From positions 1-64,000 of the forward strand of contig NMRB01001237.1 of the NCBI GenBank assembly GCA_002633025.1: 64,000 bases of DNA, read 5' to 3'. The stretch comes from Notospermus geniculatus (lineage: Eukaryota; Nemertea; Pilidiophora; Heteronemertea; Lineidae). Both the position numbers and the translations under genes were made by a program. Below the pieces are notes generated by a model that made no database searches, had not been told where the DNA came from, and worked only from the letters and a program-made list of their open reading frames with translations. Numbering within the stretch: the stretch's first letter is position 1; each line of letters opens with the position of its first letter. This document shows positions 56,701 to 64,000 of this stretch, in pieces.

Positions 56701-59700
56701 TTGACTGCTTCCTATTTTGCAATCATGTTGGTCCTCCTTAAGTGTGTAAATGTTTCTCTTTTCCAGGTGAAATTTAATGTGATCCAGTTTGTAAACCCTG
56801 AACTGCAGAATCTCTACCGATGGCTGGAAGTCGAATTTCACCCACTGAAGTTGGCTCAGAGGATCTCCTCCTCTCTTGAATACATCGAGAAGAACGAAGA
56901 CCTGGTGCAGTTCATCCCGGCACTACAAGAGATCACCATTATGAGAATACTCAAGCAGGTATGCACACTATGGTATTATCAGTGAGCGTTAGAAAGATAA
57001 ACCATGACACACCAGCACAGACTAGCTCCAGGACTGGATCAAACCATTCTTGTTCTGGCGTTCCCTACTGTGCAATATTAAATCTGTTCTCGCTATGTTG
57101 CATTCTTGAACAGTGGGATGCAAAACAAAGCAACAGATACAAAAAATCCCTGGATAGAGCTAAGACATTGCATTTGTGACCCGTGCCAGCAAAATGAGTC
57201 GGAATGCACCCGAGAAAAAGACCCAAAGCGCAGAGAAAGAGACCCAAAGTGCACCAACGGATTGTTGATTTCAGTATTGTCTGGCCATTGTGAAATTTGA
57301 CTCTTCTTATCAATTTCTATATTTGTTCTCTGGTGTCATCTTGAGTCTTCTTTCCGGCGCATTCCGACTCATTTTGCTGGCAGGGGTCACATTTGAGATT
57401 GTTCCTTGGACACCAGTTCAGATCATGGCTTTTCAGAAGTGTCAAGCTTTTCTCCCCGTTCTTTTTCACGCGAGTGATGCCAGCACAGACGAGCTCCAAA
57501 ATTGAAATTCCCCTTTCTATTTTGGATTTTATATTTGTGCGATACAAACTCTGTACTTGCTTTGTTGCATTCTTGAACAGTGGAATGTGAAACACTGTGC
57601 AGAAACATACCGTGTGCCCAGTCCAGATGTCTGAGTCGCCATGCTCATTTGGTGCCAGGTGGGCACCATGGTGATGCCGGCTCCATTCATATAAGGACTG
57701 CAGGGCCCAGTTTCACAAAGAATCTTAAGTCTAAGAAAAAACTTAAGTCTGAAATGAACTCATCTGATTTGCTGAAATCTGGTCACATGATGACTTAAGT
57801 CAAACTTTAGACTTAAGATTCTTTGTGGAACTGGGCCCAGGTTTTCAGGATGTGAAACTTCATGTGCAAGGCTGTGGGTAGCTCTTTGCCTCTCTTCCTA
57901 CCTCAACATAAGTGGATTGTGAGGTGGTCTAGGAAAACCCGTCTGATATCGCGTTTGAGGAAAGTGTTAATGGCAGTGGTTAACTCGCGCATTTCACTAG
58001 CTGAAATGGACTATGTAACAGGTAAACAGTAGCAGATCAATGAACAGGCAGTCTGACAGCCCTTGTTGATCACTCAGCGACTTCTGACAGGTCTTCCTAG
58101 ACCGCCACACGTATGGCACAGGGAAATCATTCAGGTTGCAGTTGCCGCCTAGTTTCATTGATGCTCATGATTATTCTTAATCTAATTCAACCTTTTCGTC
58201 TGGATTTCCAGGTGTCTCAGGTGTACCAAACGATTGAGTTCACACGCCTTGAGGAGTTGATTCCATTCAGTAGTAGTTTCCGTCTTGAGAGAGTAGTTGT
58301 AGAAGCAGCAAGGTCATTGGATCTGCAGGTGAGGATTCATCTAACATGACAGATACGACAGGAGGAAAAATACAAGTTTCAGAATTCAAACGACTTTGCT
58401 ACAAGGTCAAAACATTGTCCAATCCTGTGTCTTGTTACCTTTATCTCAATCACAATGCTCTGTCCTACTTGGACAAGTATCCAATAAAAAGCACAGAGAA
58501 CGACACACAAAATGATATAATACGATGGGTCGTCTCCGAATTTCACAAATTTTCTCAGGCACTTTCTAGTCGAGCTACCAGAAGTGAAAAATTGGTTCAG
58601 GGAACTCGTCCTACTTGGACAAGGTTTATCATGTGTAACACTTCTCCATTTTAAGGTTCGAATTGACCATCGCACTCGCTGTTTGAGCTTCGGTACTGAT
58701 CTTGCTGGCTCCCAGAAGGAGGACATACCTGAGGGTCCATACCTACAGAGCATGCCCAGCGAGCAGATCCGCAATCAGTTGATCTTGATGGCAAAGGCAC
58801 TCCAGAAGGTCCAAAAAATGATCCAACCAAAGTCAACTCAAGTGAGTCATGCCCACATTTCACAGAAGAATGCATGGATCTCTTGCATTATGTTATTGGC
58901 TCATATGAATAAAGACTAGCAAATGCTTTACCTTCAGATTTGTACAGCATTGCTTAGTGCATTTGTATTGCAAAATTCAAGTAAAAGCATTTCCTAGTCT
59001 TTATTCATATGACCCAATGACTGTTGACAAAGATTTGAAAATGCAATTAGTAGGCAGTTGAGTATTCAAAGGGAATTTGCCTGCGGAACGAAGACTGCTT
59101 TAATATTTAATATTTGTGTCTTTCATAAATTGCATCTTTTTCTTGCCCTTGTGTTACTGATCAAACTCAACTTATGGTTTTCTCGGCGTCAAAAAGGGCA
59201 TAAATAAACTGTTCGGAGTCTTCATTGATGAAGCTTTCCTGTGTGGATTGCTTTGACCTGAAGATTCTATCGTACATTAGTTGTGCCTGTGGGATATTGT
59301 AGATGTGATGTTCCCTCAAACTTCTTAATTTAAGAAAAGCCTTGTGTTATTATCTGCTCATACTATTTCCTGATTAAGTTGCACCAGTATAGTTTATTTG
59401 CCTTGTAGTAGTTGGTAGCATTGCCTTCTCGCAGCTGGGATTTTTGCTCTTGATTATCTCGGTGTCAACGAGGGCATACAGAAAAAACAGGATACATTCA
59501 GATTATGATCCATCTTCAGTTGTTTCATGACTTTGTTTTCCTGTGACACCATTTGTTCCCCTGCAGTTTGCTTGGGATATACATACATTAGGAATTGCTG
59601 TATTCATATTACCGGTACAGATTTCTGTATTCATATTACAGATTTCTGTATTCATATTACAGATTTCTGTGGCATGTCTTAGTTTTAAAGTAGTGCTTGT

Positions 59701-62700
59701 TGAGTTCTGTACTACCACAGACAACACTGGTGTTGCCTCTGGCGTTGCTGGAAAACCGTCATCTTCGCTTTTCAGTGTCAACGGAGGCAGACAGAAACCC
59801 AGAGGTGGTTTTTGTTGGTGATTCATCTATTGTTTCATACTAGCAAAATCTCTGGCACACGTTATAATCAGCTATCACATTTTTAGATTCGTCTCCCAGC
59901 GCCATCTTGCAGCAGTTGTGGAGACGAATCTGTTATAATGACTTTCGGGGGAGAGTGATCGACGCACCCTCGGCGCCAGGCGCAGAGCGCATACATCGAG
60001 ACATGCATTCGAATAGGGCGATCACCTGGGCATTTAGAAGCTGTCAAGTTTTGCAACTAAATTATGTTATAAGTTCTCAATAACGTACTTCGAGGCATTC
60101 TAAGAAAACATCTTTTCTGGAAGATAGTGTATCCTTTTGTTCCTATCCTTTCAATTTTTAATAANGATTGCTCATATAACTGATTATACCTCTCTCTGTC
60201 ATTACACTATTATGTCCAAATGGGTGAGCACATGGTCCATGGACCATTTCATTTGAGGGTACTATATCGTACCCTCAAATTTCTTTAGGGTACTAGGTAT
60301 ATTTGTACCCAAAGTACCCTTTAGACCCTGCCCACCTATTTTGCCGCCGTGCATGCCATTTCATAACTTTCAAATAGAGACGAATCTGCGCCATCACATG
60401 ATGGCTCTAGTGATGAAATACAAACATCTGCATACAGCATTGGTATTTTTGCCTCTGGCGTTGCTGGATAACCATCATAGTTTTTCAGTGTCAAAGGGGG
60501 CAGACAGAAACCCAGAGATTCTTTTTGTTGGCGATTCATTTATTTAGTGTTTCATTCTTACAGAATCTCTGGTACATGATTATCAATCACACATTTATTA
60601 CCGGGTAATGCTAACAGGCTTGGCTTCTCACAGGACTTTTCAGTTCTGTGCTTTCAAATAGAATAATTGAAAGTGAAACCTGATGAAGTTGAAGAACAAA
60701 CTTTAAGAAACCTTGTATTTGTTCCCCTGCAGTTTGCTTGGGATATACATTCATTAGTAATTGCCGTTTTCATGTTACAGATTTCTGTGGCATGTCTTAG
60801 TTTTAAAGTAGTGCTTGTTGAGTTCTGTACTACCACAGACAACACTGGTGTTGCCTCTGGCGTTGCTGGAAAACCGTCATCTTCGCTTTTCAGTGTCAAC
60901 GGAGGCAGACAGAAACCCAGAGGTTGTTTTTGTTGGTGATTCATCTATTGTTTCATACTAGCAAAATCTCTGGCACACGTTATAATCAGCTATCACATTT
61001 TGTTGAAATACAAACATCTGCAGACAGCATTGGTATTTTTGCCTCTGGCGTTGCTGGATAACCATGATGGTTTTTCAGTGTCAAAGGGGGCAGACAGAAA
61101 CCCAGAGATTCTTTTTGTTGGTGATTCATTTATTTGGTGTTTCATTCTTGCAGTATCTCTGGTACAGGATCATCTATCACACATTTATTACCGGGTAATG
61201 CTAACAAGCTTGGCTTCTCACAGCACTTTTCAGTTCTGTGCTTTCAAATAGAATGGCTTCACTATCAATGTGTCATTTTCGGCCTTTTTCCTTGCAGACT
61301 GTACGTGATGAACTGCGTGCCCGCATTGCCGAGACCTACCGCCACGTTTCAAAACGTGAGCACCAGAGAATTCTCCAGCGACGTCAGATCATCGAGGACA
61401 GAAAGGAAGAACTTGAGAATATGAATGTTCAACGGGTGAGTCATGACTGCACTTTTAACCCTTTCGTTACTGGCATGTATGGTCACCAGCTTACGGAGGC
61501 CCATATTTTCAAAACTGTTTTATCCCTAAACTGTTTTGACAAAAATCTGTTCTAACTTAAACCTGCCATTATACAGGACCCGGTGACCAGGTCCCACGTA
61601 AATTTCGTGGGGGTTTGGATGACCCGGTGACCGGGTCCCACATAATGAAAGGGTTAATCCTCCAAATATGTTTGGATTCTGTCGTCGTGAGAGCTGATTC
61701 TCACCAGCATTTGTGAGCCGCTCCAGCAAAAGCAGACGCTTGTCGCAACCCGAGGAAAAGGTTAACGGCCTTGCAGCACAACAGCCGAAATGTACATTGA
61801 TACTGGTTTACAATAGTAGTGGACAGCAGTGACAGTAGTTGGGTAAACTGATGACCAATGATGATCACTTGCGACAAGCGTCTGCTTTTGCTGGAGCGAC
61901 TCACATTCGTTATGCTGGTTATTTGTGGGAAGAGCTATTGCTAACAAGAATAGAGCGTGTATTGGAGTCAGTCTTGAATATAAGTTTATCAGTTAATATC
62001 AGAATATCATATTGAGTGAGTGTGATCCATGATTAGGGCATTAGAAGAGTAAAGTCTGATAAAACTGTCCAATTTTGGATCAAATTCTCTGAATATGGCA
62101 ATTCAGGGCCCATACCTTTCAAACTACATGTTTTAGCCCATATTCAGGAAAATCAGCAGTCTGGATTAGGATTCAGGAACAAGTTTCAAAGTGAACATCC
62201 CTGACTGATGAAAAATAATGTATTCGTGTCGTTCATAGGAACACGAGGAGCATCAAAAGCTTGAAGATGAGAAGAAAAAGCAAATGGATGCAGAGAGAGA
62301 GCGTCTCGAGCGCGAGATGGAGGAGCGGGCTCGCCAGCGCCGCATGGAGGAGAGAAAAGAGATCGCTAAACGTCATGCCAAGGAGAAGCTAGAGCAGTTG
62401 AAGAAGTCCGAGATTGGTGCCAAGGCTTTCAGAGACATGGATGAAGAAGTAGGTTCTGCAGTGTGTTGATATCTTTCTGGATAGGCCTAACTTGATTCAC
62501 TCAGCTAGTGGCGTACTAATGTACTTATTGGGCATATTCGAATCCCAGTTCTTCACAACATTCGTGCTGACCTAGTTCATGAGCTGCTGACACAACTCAA
62601 GAACAGAAGTCTCGAACACCGAGAACGCGACTTGAGTCGCGCCAAGAACGTGTTCTTCTCAACACTCCGTTGAGTGGGGAGTGAGGAGAACGCGTTCTTG

Positions 62701-63647
62701 GCCTGACTCGGGTTGTGTTCTTGGTGTTCGAGACTACCGTTCTCAAGTTGAGTCAGCAGCTACATGAACTGGGTCAGCATGAGTGTTGCCAAGAATGGGG
62801 ATTCCAATACGCCCATTGTGATAATTTTGCCAAATCTTTTGTACTTTTGAGTTCAGTGGTCCTGTCTACCTTGCAGGTCCTCGCCGAGTTGGATGCGGAT
62901 GAGATCATGGCGAAACAAGTTCAACAGATTGAGAAGGAGAAGAAAGAACTGAACGATCGACTCAAAGCACAAGAGAAGAAGGTAATTGGAACGCTCATCT
63001 TCCCCTGAACTATAGAAATGTTGCATTGGACCGAGTTAAAAGCCCGACAGTATGCATTAGGTTTTGTATCTCGCGATGGCCGACATAACCTTTGACCTTA
63101 GGCAACGTCGTATATTCATGCGCGAAAGACTGTTCAAATCTATCGAAGTTATCAATTAGGCATGGAGAGTTGCTACACATAAAAGAATGAGTTGAATCAT
63201 GTTACCTTACCTGATGAAGGTTAGTCACGCTATGACAGCACTTTAAACTTCTCAAGTGATGAAAGTATGGCGGCCATTTTTGTTTCGATATAGTATCACT
63301 CCAGCCTGGGTGTTACACTGGCTATATATAGGTTGGACAGGACACCAGACTTATCGAGGTGGGGAGGGAGAAAGAGTCACCTCATGCATACTGTGGGACT
63401 TGAACCTTCAGGGCTGTTTCTGTTCAGAGCTGCACCCAAAACATTTTGGACCATCTGTGGAGAAGATTGGCTGTTCCTGCTTGGTGCATGATATACAAAT
63501 GGATATCCTCAATCGACCCGTCTGTTCTTTCAGCATGATTACATGATGAGAGCTCGACGCGAAGAAGAAATCCCACTCTTGCTGAAGGAATATGAAGCGG
63601 AGAAGGCCAAGAATGCCGAGTTCTGGGATAAGGAGGAGAAGGAACGC
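53743..63647 (+). CDS. EIF3A: Eukaryotic translation initiation factor 3 subunit A, partial
   Basis: Largest core subunit of eIF3, a scaffold that binds the 40S ribosome and mRNA in the cytoplasm. Thirteen exons: 53743-53896, 54103-54248, 54716-54938, 55116-55256, 55712-55920, 56103-56274, 56767-56958, 58212-58328, 58656-58841, 61298-61435, 62239-62448, 62877-62981, 63534-63647. From 53744 they total 2,106 bases, 702 codons, with every junction in phase. Diagnostic stretches: [60 protein letters not shown] and [12 protein letters not shown]. The PCI domain is encoded by about the sixth to ninth exons. From residue ~530 the protein is a long charged helix ([19 protein letters not shown]) as in other eIF3a. 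The N-terminal ~30 residues are lost at the N, and the C-terminal half with its DDDRG-type repeats is beyond the window. Confidence 0.95.
55326..55482. mobile_element. TA-target MITE with CAGTAGAACCTC termini
   Basis: Ends cagtagaacctcacctaacg and the inverse (gaggttctactg) are flanked by TA at 55324-55325 and 55483-55484. ggacacc words lie inside both arms, as in the element at 4144-4488. Intron of EIF3A. Confidence 0.75.
55555..55620 (-). mobile_element. tRNA-like SINE fragment
   Basis: On the minus strand an A-box-like taccagttggtgg (55612-55600) is followed about 30 bases later by a B box GGTTCAAGTCC (55571-55561). The intervening stem-loop words do not close into a full tRNA cloverleaf and no tail is clear. 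Intronic in EIF3A. Confidence 0.4.
56552..56715. mobile_element. Internal fragment of the TA-target element
   Basis: The stretch from aataggagctgttagtcaat to ggttgactgcttcct matches the middle of the element at 4144-4488 (from about 4260 to 4430) but lacks its ends. Intron of EIF3A. Confidence 0.65.
57016..57595. repeat. Dispersed intronic repeat, two copies here and one at 63820
   Basis: A segment with agctccaggactgg and tgttgcattcttgaacagtg occurs at about 57016-57120 and, diverged, at 57480-57590. A third copy is at 63820-63917, near the right end. The two copies here flank a TGTGACCCG-family element (57173-57396). Confidence 0.6.
57173..57396. mobile_element. TGTGACCCG-family MITE
   Basis: Ends tttgtgacccgtgccagcaa and the inverse (ttgctggcaggggtcacat) enclose ggattgttgatttcagtatt. 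The inside resembles the copy at 45857-46045. EIF3A intron. Confidence 0.7.
57703..57838. mobile_element. MITE with GGGCCCAGTTTCACAAAG termini
   Basis: Inverted arms of roughly 35 bases (gggcccagtttcacaaagaa, then tcttaagtctaa) enclose about 60 bases with further cttaagt words. Non-coding. Intron of EIF3A. Confidence 0.8.
58896..59017. mobile_element. MITE with TTGGCTCATATGAATAAAG termini
   Basis: Arms ttggctcatatgaataaaga and its inverse (tctttattcatatgacccaa), each followed by a paired aaatgcttttac-like word, enclose about 50 bases. EIF3A intron. Confidence 0.7.
59160..61255. repeat. Clustered direct repeats in the large EIF3A intron
   Basis: A block containing gtttgcttgggatatacat, acagatttctgtggcatgtc and aacggaggcagacagaaacc occurs at about 59570-59870 and 60730-61000. 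A related block (tctggcgttgctggataacc, aaagggggcagacagaaacc) occurs at 60420-60620 and 61005-61230. A degenerate form of the gtcaa..gg(c/a)..acagaaa word also occurs near 59190 and 59465. Within 59620-59665 the word cagatttctgtattcatatt is tandemly repeated. No coding potential, though the copies give similar open frames. Confidence 0.75.
60165..60165. other. Single-N contig join in EIF3A intron
   Basis: A lone N between AT-rich sequence on the left and, on the right, a stretch (tctctctgtcattacac, then cacatggtccatggaccatt) that also occurs at 20939-21005. The join sits at a repeat end. Confidence 0.6.
61459..61653. mobile_element. MITE flanked by TTAA (piggyBac-type)
   Basis: Ends CCCTTTCGTTAC and the inverse of ATGAAAGGG lie between TTAA at 61455-61458 and 61654-61657. 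Inside, gacccggtgaccgggtccca is repeated in diverged form. Same end type as 14955-15266 but a different interior. Confidence 0.7.
61713..61904. mobile_element. MITE with GTGAGCCGCTCCAGCAAAAG termini
   Basis: The 36-base arms (gtgagccgctccagcaaaag, then cagacgcttgtcgcaa) are inverted copies with one mismatch. The gtga..c.gcaaaa pattern resembles the TGTGACCCG family, so it may be a subfamily. EIF3A intron. Confidence 0.8.
62530..62815. mobile_element. Long-hairpin MITE with GGGCATATTCGAATCCC termini
   Basis: Two arms of about 130 bases are inverted copies with scattered mismatches, from gggcatattcgaatccc to ggggattccaatacgccc. Both include ctgacc.agttcatg and agaacgcg/gttcttgg words. Intron of EIF3A between the exons ending 62448 and starting 62877. 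Confidence 0.75.
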
Positions 63648-64000
63648 GTAAGCATGAGTTCTGATTTCTGTCAGCATTTCCCAGTAGAGGGACTTTCTGC
63701 TGTTTGTTTTGACAGTCCCACGCATGTGCAGTGTCGAAGTCTACTATACTTTGTTGTTTAAGGTTCAAGGTCAGTTATTGAACTGGTACATTGAAACCAA
63801 ACCTGGTTAGATTGAAGAAATTGCACAAACAGCTCCAAAACTGGACTCGATCATGTCTGTTTTGGCGTTCCCTATTGTGCAATATTAATCTCTGTACTCG
63901 CTATGTTGCATTCTAGGATCCGTTATGCAGGCCTTACGCGAAAAATGAAGATAGCAGAAAGATACCGGCAAGAAAGACAAGTTAATTGATGTACGGTATG
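63648..64000. other. EIF3A intron running off the window
   Basis: After the donor gtaagc at 63648 no further EIF3A exon is recognisable. The stretch 63820-63917 is a dispersed repeat also found near 57016 and 57480. Confidence 0.6.

Noticed and set aside
59503-60944. Paired similar open frames (QKPRGGFCW type) suggesting a gene family
   Set aside because: They are copies of an intronic repeat in EIF3A with no conserved coding signal.
63917-64000. A fourteenth EIF3A exon after gcattctag
   Set aside because: Its translation does not match the expected continuation, and the same stretch belongs to a dispersed intronic repeat seen at 57.0 and 57.5 kb.

Overview
The window is animal nuclear DNA. 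Genes are split into short exons bounded by GT/AG, introns are small and crowded with short inverted-repeat elements, and I see no bacterial operons or viral genes. The gene set (prominin, ATP synthase subunit e, eIF3a, a glycerophosphocholine acyltransferase family protein) together with frequent words such as taggccta and tacatgta suggests a marine invertebrate, perhaps a deuterostome such as an echinoderm, hemichordate or amphioxus. That placement is an impression and the species cannot be read from the window.
Layout. (1) 280-5526 (+), possibly to 7101: the 3' half of a prominin (CD133) gene, with one coding exon present twice and many small transposable elements in its introns. (2) 11753-13700 (-): complete four-exon ATP synthase subunit e (ATP5ME). 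(3) 14003-17202 (+): a divergent four-exon gene for an unrecognised 109-residue Arg-rich protein, separated from ATP5ME by about 300 bases that probably act as a bidirectional promoter. (4) 17.2-21.7 kb: repeats, including a local segmental duplication whose two copies differ by element insertions. (5) 21748-43827 (+): a giant, apparently intronless coding region. It appears as three open frames, but the breaks coincide with a redundant contig join (N at 29169) and a likely one-base loss near 37534. Allowing for both gives one frame of about 7,310 residues, made almost wholly of several unrelated families of tandem protein repeats. I recognise no known family. (6) 47711-52828 (-): a complete DUF2838/GPC1-type glycerophosphocholine acyltransferase gene with a tandemly duplicated exon pair. 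(7) 53743-63647 (+): EIF3A, 13 exons, missing the first ~30 residues at an assembly join and running off the right end.
The genes do not form a pathway: they are a membrane-organising protein, a mitochondrial ATP synthase part, a lipid acyltransferase, a translation factor and the unknown giant repeat protein. The rest is mostly MITEs (TA-, TTAA- and 3-bp-target types), one clear tRNA-derived SINE, minisatellites and local duplications. No transposase, reverse transcriptase, rRNA, functional tRNA or CRISPR array was found. Single Ns (569, 29169, 53742, 60165) and one 34-N run (46941-46974) mark assembly joins, and at least two of them damage gene models.
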